From contig JAJYGO010000095.1 in assembly GCA_021785115.1 (NCBI GenBank), positions 1-16,992 on the forward strand: 16,992 bases of DNA, given 5' to 3'. The position numbers were made by a program, and so were the translations under genes. Below are positions 6,821 through 13,942 of this stretch, one piece after another. Below the pieces are notes generated by a model. That model worked only from the letters and a program-made list of their open reading frames with translations, ran no database searches and was not told the origin of the DNA. Within the stretch, counting starts at the first letter, position 1, and each line of letters starts with the position of its first letter. Source of the stretch: Chloroflexota bacterium. Lineage in GTDB: Bacteria; Chloroflexota; Limnocylindria; Limnocylindrales; CSP1-4.

Positions 6821-6840
6821 ATATACGCCATCTCGTATAT
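6821..6840. promoter_or_regulatory. Putative operator/promoter of the mercury operon (AT-rich inverted repeat)
   Basis: ATATACG and CGTATAT form a perfect 7-base inverted repeat with a 6-base spacer. It stands in an AT-rich patch unlike the surrounding high-GC DNA, 39 bases upstream of the HMA start. ArsR/SmtB repressors bind AT-rich dyads of this kind overlapping the promoter, and TATA-like hexamers lie inside the repeat on both strands. The CmtR-like product of the same operon is the obvious candidate ligand (inference). Confidence 0.6.
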
Positions 6841-6847
6841 TCGCGCT

Positions 6848-6949
6848 ATGGCCAACCGCGGCTGTCGTGACCCTGACCGGACGTCCGAACCGAGCTCCTG
6901 CGCCTTCCGTCCTCGTCGACAGGTTGCCCACATAGGAGGCCGCCCGTGA
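6848..6949 (+). other. Possible leaderless short ORF divergent from the mercury operon
   Basis: This is a 33-codon plus-strand frame starting at ATG. A TATATT hexamer at 6836-6841 lies at the right distance for a leaderless transcript. Its TGA overlaps a GTG at 6946, which is preceded by AGGAGG (6934-6939). The predicted peptide is rich in Arg, Pro and Ser with two Cys and matches no family I know. It could be a leader or the front of a divergent operon; it may also be chance. Confidence 0.25.
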
Positions 6950-7065
6950 CAACTGCGCCGACGGCGAAGGCTCAGCCCACGAAGGCCCGCACCGCGAGCA
7001 CGATCACGGCCCCGAGCGCTGCGAGCGCGACCAGTCGCGGCGCACCTTGGCGATCGTGGTGCTGA
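6946..7065 (+). pseudogene. Possible truncated 5' end of a plus-strand gene
   Basis: GTG at 6946 has an excellent AGGAGG site 6 bases upstream and opens with ACA ACT GCG CCG. After about 8 codons it runs antisense into the 3' end of the ZIP gene and stops at 7065, giving 39 codons. A start this well formed with no gene behind it suggests that a plus-strand gene was cut off near 6970 by a rearrangement that brought in the ZIP gene. Evidence is limited to the site itself. Confidence 0.22.
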
Positions 7066-7619
7066 GCCTCCGGCAGGAGGTGGCCGGCGCCGATCGCGAT
7101 GAAGACCCCGGAGAACCAGGCGAGCATCAGGCCGAGCGTGGGGGGCTCGATCGTCACGACGAGGCTGAGGGCAGCGCCGGCCACCGGGGCCGCGGCGTCC
7201 GCCAGCAGCAGCGCAATCGCGAGCGGGATGCCACGAGAGGCCTCGAGTGCCAGCGTCACGACATTGATCCCGTCAGCGAAGTCGTGGGCCAGCACGGCCA
7301 GCAGCACGATGAGGCCGACCTGCGGGCCGGCGGCAAAGCCGAAGCCGATGGCGACCCCGTCGAGCGTGCTGTGGACGATCAGACTCGCGGGCGGCAGGAT
7401 CGCCAACAGCGGGCGTCTCTCCGGTGACGGCGCAGCGACAGGCTGTGCATGCTCGAAGCTCGCCTGGTGGATGAACGCCTCGATGAACGCGAAGGCGAGG
7501 TAGCCCGCGAGGGCGAGGAGCCCAACGTCGAGAACGCGTCCGGGTCCCACGAGGGCGTGGGCCTCCGGCAGCAGGTCCACCACGGCCGTGGCCACGAGCA
7601 CGCCGGAGGCGAGCGCCAT
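6972..7619 (-). CDS. ZIP-family divalent metal transporter; true start probably further upstream
   Basis: From the first standard start codon (ATG 7619) the protein has 215 residues. The two metal-site helices of ZIP transporters are clear: HSTLDGVAIGF (His83, Asp87) and HDFADGINVVTLAL (His112, Asp116), each showing the His-x-x-x-Asp-Gly pattern. A His-containing loop precedes them (FIHQASFEHAQP), and GHLLPEA lies near the C-terminus. ZIP proteins move Zn, Fe, Mn or related ions into the cytosol. The same frame continues upstream of 7619 with a typical ZIP helix 1 (LLALLPFLSTLGGGVAALRL), but it holds no ATG, GTG or TTG back to the tlpA stop at 7914. The annotated start therefore removes helix 1. 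Substrate metal cannot be decided. Confidence 0.8.
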   Translation of the reverse strand: MALASGVLVATAVVDLLPEAHALVGPGRVLDVGLLALAGYLAFAFIEAFIHQASFEHAQPVAAPSPERRPLLAILPPASLIVHSTLDGVAIGFGFAAGPQVGLIVLLAVLAHDFADGINVVTLALEASRGIPLAIALLLADAAAPVAGAALSLVVTIEPPTLGLMLAWFSGVFIAIGAGHLLPEAQHHDRQGAPRLVALAALGAVIVLAVRAFVG

Positions 7620-7913
7620 GAACGGGTGCAGCCGGTGGCGCAGCCGAAGTGCGGCGACGCCGCCGCCAAGCGTGGACAGGAACGGGAGGAGGGCAAGGAG
7701 GACGATGGGTCTGGCCTCGGGGTCTGTCGACGTGAGTGCTGCGCAGCGGTCGTGGGCTCGCGGCGCGCCGGTGGTGCGGCGCTCGTGGCATCGCGCCCGG
7801 CGCCAGTGCGTCCGCTGGCGCGAGTCCTCGAGCAGGATGCCACGAGGCGTCGCGCTGCCTATGAGACGCCCGGTCGCTGTGTTACCCCTGAGCCAGGCCT
7901 GAGAGATGATCGG

Positions 7914-8531
7914 TCACGGGAGGATCGTCGCCACGGCCTTCTCCATGTCGTCGGGCGACAGGGCGCCGATCTTGATCATCTTGATCAGGCCGTCGCGGCC
8001 GATCAGGATGTGCATCGGGATCCCGACGAGCGAGTAGGCGCTCGCGATCTTGTCGCCCGGGTCGACGATGATCGGGAATGTGAGCCCGGCGCGCCCGGCG
8101 TACGCCTTGACGTCCGAAGCAGGCTCGCTGATGAAGACCGCGAGGACGTTGAGTCCCTTCGGGCGGTACTTCTCGTACGTCGCCTCGAAGTCCGTGGCCT
8201 CGGCGCGGCAGTCGCGGCACCACGAGGCGCCGAAGTTGAGCCACAGGGGCTTGCCCGCGTAGTCCGACAGCGAGATCGTCGCCCCGTTGTAGTCGACCCC
8301 GGTGAAGGGCGTCGGCGCCTTGCCGACCGCCGGCGGCGTGATTCCGCTCGCGGCTCGGATGTCCACCGACGTGATGCCGTCGTTGGACGACTGACCGACA
8401 TACCAGGAGAGAGCGCCGATCGCGATGGCAGTCACGGCGAGGACGAGGATGGTCTGGAGCCGGCCTGCAATGGGACGTGAGCTGTGTACGGACCCAAGCG
8501 CGACGCCCACGAGGAACTCCCGGCACCACAC
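7914..8531 (-). CDS. Membrane-anchored TlpA/ResA-like thiol-disulfide oxidoreductase
   Basis: The protein has 205 residues from GTG 8531; the start is uncertain and an in-frame GTG at 8510 would also keep the anchor. A hydrophobic helix (about 25-45) is followed by an extracytoplasmic AhpC/TSA-type thioredoxin domain: WLNFGASWCRDCRAE with the redox pair Cys105 and Cys108, a central strand LNVLAVFISEP, and the cis-Pro loop GIPMHILIGRDG. Members reduce or oxidise disulfides in exported proteins, often for cytochrome c or copper-site assembly. Its upstream gap carries three 11-base-spaced direct repeats that match those in front of the response regulator operon. Regulation by that two-component system is therefore likely (inference). 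Confidence 0.85.
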   Translation of the reverse strand: MWCREFLVGVALGSVHSSRPIAGRLQTILVLAVTAIAIGALSWYVGQSSNDGITSVDIRAASGITPPAVGKAPTPFTGVDYNGATISLSDYAGKPLWLNFGASWCRDCRAEATDFEATYEKYRPKGLNVLAVFISEPASDVKAYAGRAGLTFPIIVDPGDKIASAYSLVGIPMHILIGRDGLIKMIKIGALSPDDMEKAVATILP

Positions 8532-8615
8532 ATGGCGCCCAACCGCTGGCTCCCGGCCGCCGACTGCGGCCGTTTCGATGATCCGGCAGGGTTGTCGGAG
8601 CGTCGATGGAGCGCA

Positions 8616-8644
8616 GGTCAGGAGCTGGTCAAGACTCGGTCAAG
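8616..8644 (-). promoter_or_regulatory. Triple direct repeat, putative response-regulator binding site upstream of tlpA
   Basis: On the minus strand the order is CTTGACC, GAGT, CTTGACC, AGCT, CCTGACC. Plus-strand units start at 8616, 8627 and 8638, an exact 11-base period. OmpR/PhoB-family regulators bind head-to-tail repeats spaced by one helical turn. The array lies between the histidine kinase stop and the tlpA start, 85 bases before the latter. Confidence 0.65.
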
Positions 8645-8671
8645 CGGGACGGGGCCGGGGTCCGCGCGTCG

Positions 8672-9763
8672 TCAGGCCGCCGGGAGCTCCACGAGGAACG
8701 TCGCCCCCGTGCCGAGTCCGGCGCTCTCGGCCCACGCCTGCCCTCCCATGGCGTCGGCCAGGGCGCGGACGATCGCGAGGCCGATCCCAGCGCCGCCTGC
8801 GGATCGGGTGCGGGCGGCATCGACGCGGTAGAAGCGCTCGAAGACCGCCTCGAGCTGGTCGGCGGCGAGGCCCTGGCCGTGGTCCCGGACCCAGAGCCGG
8901 CCGACCTCGGGCGTCGACTCGGCCGCGACCTCGATCGACGTGCCGTCCGGAGCGTGCCGGAGCGCGTTCGAGAGGTAGTTCGAGACGATCTGGGCGACCC
9001 GGTCGCGGTCGGCGAGCACGGGCAGGTGGGCGGCCGTGACGGAGAGGTCGATGCCTCGCGCGCATGCCTGGGGCGCGAAGCGCGCAGCGACCTCCCGGGC
9101 GACCTCGGCAGCGTCGACCTCCTCGGTGTTGAGCGGAAGCTGGTGCGCCTCGGCACGCCAGAGCTCTGCGAGTTCGTTGACCATCCTCGTAAGGCGGGAG
9201 GTCTCTGCGCGGAGCAGCTGCCATGTCTGCGTGCTCGGGCTGATCACGCCGTCTTCGAGGCCCTCGAGGTAGCCGTCAAGGGTCGCCAGGGGCGTTCGAA
9301 GCTCGTGCGCGACGTCGCCCACCAGCTGGAGTCGCCGGCGCTCCGTGGCCTCGAGCGACTCGGCCATCTCGTTGAAGGACGCGGCGAGGTCGGCGATCTC
9401 CCCGGGCTCGTCCGTGTCAACGCGCTCGGCGTAGTGACCGGCGGCGATGCGCCGCGACGCGTCGGCCAGGCTTGTGACCGGCCGCGCGATCCGTGCTGCG
9501 ACGGCGAGGCTCACGACGGCCGCCGTGACGACCGCGATGACGGTGGCCGCGATCAGCGCCCGGCGCATCGCGTCGACGAACGCCATTTGGGTCGCCATCG
9601 CCATGGCTTGCCCCATCGGGTCGCCCGGGACGTGGCCCATCGCCTCCGAGAAGTAGTGCGGGCCTACCAGCAGGGCAGCTGCACCGACGGTTCCGAGAGC
9701 GGCGGCAGCGACGGCGACGAACGCCGCGAGCAGGCGCGCGCGCAGCGAGCGGGGGATCATCAC
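8672..9763 (-). CDS. Sensor histidine kinase with a Met/His-rich external loop
   Basis: The protein has 363 residues from GTG 9763, or 362 from the ATG at 9760; both overlap or touch the response regulator stop. Helix 1 (about 9-33) and helix 2 (about 69-91) bracket a short external loop of some 35 residues. A HAMP domain follows (about 91-143, starting ARIARPVTSLADA), then HisKA with VGDVAHELRTPL (His153), and a HATPase domain with the N box NYLSNALRHAP, G1 box DHGQGL and G2 segment GAGIGLAIV. The external loop contains Met42, 50, 54, 56, 60 and 66 and His36 and 44, which suggests direct sensing of a soft metal such as copper (inference). It forms a pair with the upstream regulator. Confidence 0.9.
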   Translation of the reverse strand: MMIPRSLRARLLAAFVAVAAAALGTVGAAALLVGPHYFSEAMGHVPGDPMGQAMAMATQMAFVDAMRRALIAATVIAVVTAAVVSLAVAARIARPVTSLADASRRIAAGHYAERVDTDEPGEIADLAASFNEMAESLEATERRRLQLVGDVAHELRTPLATLDGYLEGLEDGVISPSTQTWQLLRAETSRLTRMVNELAELWRAEAHQLPLNTEEVDAAEVAREVAARFAPQACARGIDLSVTAAHLPVLADRDRVAQIVSNYLSNALRHAPDGTSIEVAAESTPEVGRLWVRDHGQGLAADQLEAVFERFYRVDAARTRSAGGAGIGLAIVRALADAMGGQAWAESAGLGTGATFLVELPAA

Positions 9764-10527
9764 GAAGCCTCGCGCAGCCGGTACCCGACGCCCCGCACCG
9801 TGTCGATGAAGCGCGGGTCCGTTGCGTCGTCGCCGAGCTTCCTGCGGATGTTCGCGATGTGGACGTCGACGAGATGGTCGTCCGCGTAGTTGTCCCCGCC
9901 CCAGACCAACTCGAACAGCCGCGCCCGCGACAGGACGATCCCCGGCTGCCGGGCGAGCGTGGCGAGGACGTCGAACTCGATGGCCGTGAGCTCGACGTCT
10001 CCGCCGTCGACCCGGACCGATCGGCGCGCCTCGTCGACCGCGAGGCCGGGCGGCGCTGCGGTGGGGACGTCGAGTCCGGTGGGGGTCGAGCGCGGCCTCC
10101 GGAGGAGGGCCTTGATCCGCGCGATCAGCTCGCGCGGGGAGAACGGCTTCGCCAGGTAGTCATCCGCGCCCACGGTGAGCCCGACGATGCGGTCGACCTC
10201 CTCGCTGCGCGCGGTCAACATCAGGACATAGGCATCCGAGAAGCCGCGCAGCTGCCGGCACACCTCGATGCCGTCGAGGCCGGGGAGCATCAGGTCGAGG
10301 ACCACGACATCCGGGTCGAACTCGCGGACAGCGGCGACCGCGGCGACCCCGTCGCCCACGGTCCGAGCCTGCCAGCCTTCGCGCGCCACGTACCCCGCGA
10401 CGAGCTCTGCGATGGGCGGCTCGTCATCGACGACCAGGATCCGCGTACCGTGCGGGGACACGCGCACACCGGGGGCGACAGTCGAGTTCGACGCGATCGT
10501 GGGCGGCTGATCTGAGGCTTCAGGCAT
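9760..10527 (-). CDS. OmpR/PhoB-family response regulator
   Basis: The protein has 255 residues from ATG 10527; the frame stays open to 10620 with another ATG at 10578, so the start is not certain. The receiver domain (about 27-142) has the acidic pair Asp34-Asp35 (VVDDEPP), the phosphoacceptor Asp78 (VVLDLMLPG), a Thr in MLTARSEE and the Lys of LAKPFSP. A C-terminal winged-helix domain (about 160-252) contains LTAIEFDVLATLA, LARQPGIVLSRARLFELVWG, HIANIRRKLG and IDTVRGVGYRL, all standard for this family. The stop overlaps the start of the kinase gene. Triple 11-base repeats at 10615-10643, upstream of this gene, suggest autoregulation. Confidence 0.92.
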   Translation of the reverse strand: MPEASDQPPTIASNSTVAPGVRVSPHGTRILVVDDEPPIAELVAGYVAREGWQARTVGDGVAAVAAVREFDPDVVVLDLMLPGLDGIEVCRQLRGFSDAYVLMLTARSEEVDRIVGLTVGADDYLAKPFSPRELIARIKALLRRPRSTPTGLDVPTAAPPGLAVDEARRSVRVDGGDVELTAIEFDVLATLARQPGIVLSRARLFELVWGGDNYADDHLVDVHIANIRRKLGDDATDPRFIDTVRGVGYRLREAS

Positions 10528-10614
10528 CGTCTTGGCTGAGCGGGGGTGGTTCCCAGGGCACGGCCCTTCCGCAACCATCTTGGATCTGCGCCCAGCCGCA
10601 CACCATGGAGGTTC

Positions 10615-10643
10615 GGACAAGCCCGACTCAAGAATGGGTCAAG
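10615..10643 (-). promoter_or_regulatory. Triple direct repeat, putative autoregulatory site of the two-component operon
   Basis: On the minus strand the order is CTTGACC, CATT, CTTGAGT, CGGG, CTTGTCC. Plus-strand units start at 10615, 10626 and 10637, again exactly 11 bases apart. The array overlaps the last codons of the ABC-YHS gene and sits 88 bases before the regulator start. It matches the array before tlpA in unit sequence, unit number and period. Confidence 0.65.
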
Positions 10644-11523
10644 GTGTCTTCGGCCGGACCGCTTGGAACAGCGACGCCAGCGGGCCCGTGCGCGCGGGAC
10701 GGGTTTCGGCGGGCCCGTCGAGCTCGCCGAGGAACTCGGCCCGGCAGCCCCGCGAGCAGAAGAAGCGCAGCTCGCCTCCCTGCTCGAGCGTCACGGCCCG
10801 GTCGTGCTCGACGGACATCCCGCAGACCGGGTCGACCGCCATCGTCATGAGGTCGCGGAGCTGCCCGTCCTCGAGCCAGACCACGCGATCCGCGATGTCG
10901 CGGATCCGCTGGTCGTGGCTGACGATCACGACGCTCCGGCCGCGCTCCTTCGCGACGGCGCGCAGCGTCCGCATGATCTCGTGGCCGTTGCTCGAATCGA
11001 GGTTGGCCGTGGGCTCGTCGGCGAGGATGACCGACGGGTCGTTGATGAGCGCGCGGGCGATGGCGACGCGCTGCTTCTCGCCGCCCGACAGCTGATCCGG
11101 GAGGAACGCGACCCGCTCGGCCAGCCCGAGTTCTGTGAGGAGCTCGCCCGCCCGGCGGAGCGCCTCCGCGCGCGCCGTGCCCGTGAGCTCGGCCACGAGC
11201 GCGACGTTCTCGAGCGCCGAGAGGGCAGCGAGCAGGTTGAAGTCTTGGAACACGAAGCCGAACTCGCGGAGGCGAACCGGAGGCAGGTCCCGCTCCGGCA
11301 GCTGCGAGATCGCGACCCCGTTGAGGGTCACGGTCCCAGCTGTCGGCCGGAGGAGCGCGCCCATGATCGAGAGGAGTGTCGACTTGCCGGACCCCGACGG
11401 GCCCATGATCAGCAGGACCTCGCCGCTCTCGACCGAGAGCCCGACGCCGCGCACCGCCTCAACAGAGGTGGCGCCGTGGCCGAACTGTTTGGTCACCCCG
11501 CGGATGGCAAGGGTCGTGGTCAT
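10639..11523 (-). CDS. ABC transporter ATPase (MacB/LolD type) fused to a C-terminal YHS metal-binding domain
   Basis: The protein has 294 residues. Residues 1-225 form a complete MacB/LolD-type ATPase: Walker A GPSGSGKS (41-48), Q-loop Gln93, signature LSGGEKQR (145-152), Walker B VILADEP (165-171) and switch His203. After LEDGQLRDL comes a YHS domain (about 227-268): VDPVCGMSV (Cys234), then FFCSRGCRAEF (Cys256, Cys260). YHS modules are found in copper ATPases and other metal proteins. The final 25 residues are a Pro/Arg-rich tail. The ATG at 11523 overlaps the upstream permease stop (ATGA), which fixes the start; the longer frame back to 12858 is only a shadow across the permease. A metal-sensing or metal-loading ATPase is suggested. 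I know of no characterised transporter with this layout. Confidence 0.9.
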   Translation of the reverse strand: MTTTLAIRGVTKQFGHGATSVEAVRGVGLSVESGEVLLIMGPSGSGKSTLLSIMGALLRPTAGTVTLNGVAISQLPERDLPPVRLREFGFVFQDFNLLAALSALENVALVAELTGTARAEALRRAGELLTELGLAERVAFLPDQLSGGEKQRVAIARALINDPSVILADEPTANLDSSNGHEIMRTLRAVAKERGRSVVIVSHDQRIRDIADRVVWLEDGQLRDLMTMAVDPVCGMSVEHDRAVTLEQGGELRFFCSRGCRAEFLGELDGPAETRPARTGPLASLFQAVRPKTP

Positions 11524-12650
11524 GCCGGTGCGCCTCCTCGGCGGAATGCGGTGAGCGGATCGACGTGCGCCACGTCGCGGATGGGCAGCACCCCGGCGAT
11601 CAGGGCCACGGCCCCGCCGACCGCGGCGGTTCGGGCAACGGACGCCAGGGTCAGCGCCGGCTCGAGCGCCACGCCCGTTCGGGGCACGACGACGGCCAGG
11701 GCCGCGGTGATCCCCACGGCGACGGCGACGCCAGCCGCGACGCTGACCGCCGACTGGGCGAGCACCGTCGCGTAGAGCACGCGGTTCCGGGCGCCGATCG
11801 CCTTGAGCACGGCCAGCTCGTGGCGGCTGCCGTGGACGGCGATGTAGAGGGTGAGGGCCACCACCACCAGCGCGACGATGAATCCGATACCGTCCATGAT
11901 CGCGATCACGTCGGCGCTCATGTCCATCACGAGGCGGCGCTCCCCGGCCGAGAACGCGCTCCCGGTCATCGCCGTCACGCCGGGGACCTTCGCCTCGATC
12001 GCGCTCGCGACCGCCTCCGGAACAGCGCCGGGTGCGACCCGGACAAGCACGAAGCTCACGACCGGCGCGCCACCGCGCGCAGCCCGGAAGTCGGCGAACG
12101 GCACGAACGCCACCGAGTTCACGAGGCTCCCCGTGCCCTCGGTCAGGCCGACGATCCGCGCCGACCGCCCCATCACCGTGGCCTGCCCGCCGACCGTGAC
12201 GCCAGCGCGCCGGGCGAAGGCGGCGTCGACCACCACGCCACCCGCAGTCGGTTGCCCCGTCCCGTCCACGACGCTCCAGGGCCCGCCGACAGGTGCGCCG
12301 GGCGGCAGCCCGATGACGTAGGCGACGCCACGGTCGTCGCCCGCTGCGACGGTGTCGGTGGAGTAGAGGATCGGCGTGGCGTCCGTCACGCCCGGTACGG
12401 CGCGTACCTGGTCGACCACCGTGTCGGGGAGCCAGGAGGCGACCATGTGAAGGTTGCGGACACCGGCCTGGCTCACCCAGACGTCGGCGCCTGTGTGGTC
12501 GATGTACGCGGTGAGGCCGTTCGCCACCCCGGTGTAGATCGCGTCGAGGGCGAGGGTCAGTGTCAGTGCGAGCGCGATCCCGGCGACCGACGCGGCCAGC
12601 CGCACGGGATGCCGCGCCAGGCTGCGGAGCGCGAGCCGCGCGGCGGTCAT
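11520..12650 (-). CDS. FtsX/MacB-type ABC transporter permease, second subunit
   Basis: The protein has 376 residues. Helix 1 (about 15-35, LAASVAGIALALTLTLAL) is followed by a large external MacB-like periplasmic domain (about 40-250) and then three C-terminal helices: FIVALVVVALTLYIAV, a central hydrophobic stretch AQSAVSVAAGVAVAVGITAALAV split across residues 295-325, and VGGAVALIAGVLPI. The ending RDVAHVDPLTAFRRGG is the typical FtsX C-terminus. The cytoplasmic HELAVLKAIGARNRVLYATVL is the coupling segment of FtsX-type permeases. The ATG at 12650 overlaps the stop of the first permease (ATGA) and its own stop overlaps the ATPase start, so all three are coupled. MacB-type complexes usually work by mechanotransmission on envelope substrates rather than moving small ions across the membrane. 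Confidence 0.88.
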   Translation of the reverse strand: MTAARLALRSLARHPVRLAASVAGIALALTLTLALDAIYTGVANGLTAYIDHTGADVWVSQAGVRNLHMVASWLPDTVVDQVRAVPGVTDATPILYSTDTVAAGDDRGVAYVIGLPPGAPVGGPWSVVDGTGQPTAGGVVVDAAFARRAGVTVGGQATVMGRSARIVGLTEGTGSLVNSVAFVPFADFRAARGGAPVVSFVLVRVAPGAVPEAVASAIEAKVPGVTAMTGSAFSAGERRLVMDMSADVIAIMDGIGFIVALVVVALTLYIAVHGSRHELAVLKAIGARNRVLYATVLAQSAVSVAAGVAVAVGITAALAVVVPRTGVALEPALTLASVARTAAVGGAVALIAGVLPIRDVAHVDPLTAFRRGGAPA

Positions 12651-13741
12651 GATCGGAGGACCTCGGCCGGCTCGAGCCCCGCCAGCGCACGGGCGGGCAC
12701 GAGCGAGGCGATCGCCGCCATGAGGAGGCTCGACGCCAGGACGACCGCGACCGTGGCCGCGTCGATCTCCACGCGGAACTGCGGGCGCCACGCCATGAGG
12801 GCCCGCTCGCCCACCACCGCCAGGACGGCACCGGAACCGGCCCCGAGCAGCGCCGCAATGAGCGCCTGGGTGGCGACGACCCGGTAGAGGGCTCGATTGC
12901 CGGCGCCGATCGCCTTGAGCGCGCCGTACTCGCGACGCCGCTCCACCGTCGAGGTGTAGATCACGAGGCCGACGACCAGGATGCCGATGACGAAGGCGAT
13001 GGCGACCATGAGCCCGATCGGCGCGTCGTAGACCCGCGCCAGGAGCCGCCGGTCGTTCGCGATCAAGGTCGACTTGGGGACGAGGTCCGCGCCCAGGGAC
13101 GAGACGGCCGTGGTGAGGGAGGGGAGCGAGGCTCCCGGTGTCGGCGTCACGAGGAGGAAGCTGCGGAGCCCGGGCGCCCTGAGGAGCGTCTCGAGGGCCC
13201 CGATGCGCGCGAACGCCATGGACCCGGACCAGAACGTCGTGTCCTCGGAGAGCCCGACGACCGCGAGGTCGCGATCGAGGATGCGAATGCGGTCGCCCAA
13301 CCCGATCCCGTGCTGGCCGGCGGCGACGCCGTCGAGGACGATCTCTTCGTCGGTCGCCGGCTCACGGCCCGCCGCCAGGCGCCACGGCCCGCCGCCCTTC
13401 TCCGGGTCGTAGCCGACGAGGAACATGCCGTCCTTGCGGCCGTGCTCCTCGAAGACGACGAACTGGGTCACGATCGGAACGGCCGCGGCCACGCCCGGGA
13501 GCGAGGCGACCTGCTCGACGACGCGCGGCTCGAGCGTGGACGTCGTCCCGAAGAAGTCCGCGACGCCCCTCTCCGCTACGAGTGCCGTGCCGGGTGCGTG
13601 GTCCAGGTACGCCGAGGCCTGCGCGTAGATGCCCGACCGGTAGCCGACGAGCAGCAGGATGAGGACGATCGAGACCGCGACGCCGGCCACGCTGAGCAGC
13701 AGCCGGATCGGGTCGCGGGAGAGGTTCCGCCAGGCGAGCAC
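12647..13741 (-). CDS. FtsX/MacB-type ABC transporter permease, first subunit
   Basis: The protein has 364 residues from the GTG at 13741. Features are LAWRNLSRDPIRLLLSVAG leading into helix 1 (about 12-33), an external domain (about 38-235), then helices at about 236-262, 287-310 and 327-350. The coupling segment RREYGALKAIGAGNRALY precedes the second of these, and the end PARALAGLEPAEVLRS is typical of FtsX/MacB permeases. It pairs with the second permease as a heterodimer. The start lies 3 bases after the stop of the small unknown gene upstream, with no better start in range. The external domains of both permeases are the likely sites of contact with cupredoxins or other envelope partners (inference). 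Confidence 0.88.
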   Translation of the reverse strand: MLAWRNLSRDPIRLLLSVAGVAVSIVLILLLVGYRSGIYAQASAYLDHAPGTALVAERGVADFFGTTSTLEPRVVEQVASLPGVAAAVPIVTQFVVFEEHGRKDGMFLVGYDPEKGGGPWRLAAGREPATDEEIVLDGVAAGQHGIGLGDRIRILDRDLAVVGLSEDTTFWSGSMAFARIGALETLLRAPGLRSFLLVTPTPGASLPSLTTAVSSLGADLVPKSTLIANDRRLLARVYDAPIGLMVAIAFVIGILVVGLVIYTSTVERRREYGALKAIGAGNRALYRVVATQALIAALLGAGSGAVLAVVGERALMAWRPQFRVEIDAATVAVVLASSLLMAAIASLVPARALAGLEPAEVLRS

Positions 13742-13744
13742 GGG

Positions 13745-13942
13745 TCAGGACTCGTCGGTGCGGACGCGCGAGGAGCCCGCTCGGTCGCTGACCTGCATGA
13801 CCGCCGGCGTCCCGAGCACGTGCGGATCGTAGGCAGGCAGGACCCGGTTGATCGGCGGCAGTGCCCGCTCGACCCGAATGCGATCGGCTGCGCCGCACCC
13901 CGGGTCGCGGATGGGAACGCGGATCTGGTGGGTCCTGTTCAC
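13745..13942 (-). CDS. Small protein of unknown function upstream of the ABC permeases
   Basis: From the GTG at 13942 the protein has 65 residues; the frame is open to 14149 without a better start. About 88 percent of third positions in this part are G or C by my count, as in true genes here, and the stop is 3 bases before the permease start. The sequence is hydrophilic with IRVPIRDPGCGAADRIRVE and ends in an Arg/Ser/Asp tail; there is one Cys and no membrane segment. I do not recognise a family. It may be the surviving C-terminal end of a longer gene, given the broken frames just upstream. Confidence 0.5.
   Translation of the reverse strand: MNRTHQIRVPIRDPGCGAADRIRVERALPPINRVLPAYDPHVLGTPAVMQVSDRAGSSRVRTDES

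Noticed and set aside
7969..7987. Repeated cttgatc units resembling the regulator boxes
   Set aside because: The spacing is 9 bases rather than 11 and the sequence encodes Ile-Lys repeats inside the TlpA-like protein.
8606..9889. A 427-codon plus-strand frame
   Set aside because: It is antisense to the histidine kinase, which has all its motifs in order; the plus frame shows none.
11524..12858. Extension of the ABC-YHS protein upstream to 739 residues
   Set aside because: The extra part is a frame-shifted shadow of the second permease; the ATGA overlap fixes the real start at 11523.
11565..12887. A 440-codon plus-strand frame
   Set aside because: It is antisense to the ABC permeases and has a His/Arg/Gly/Asp-rich shadow composition.
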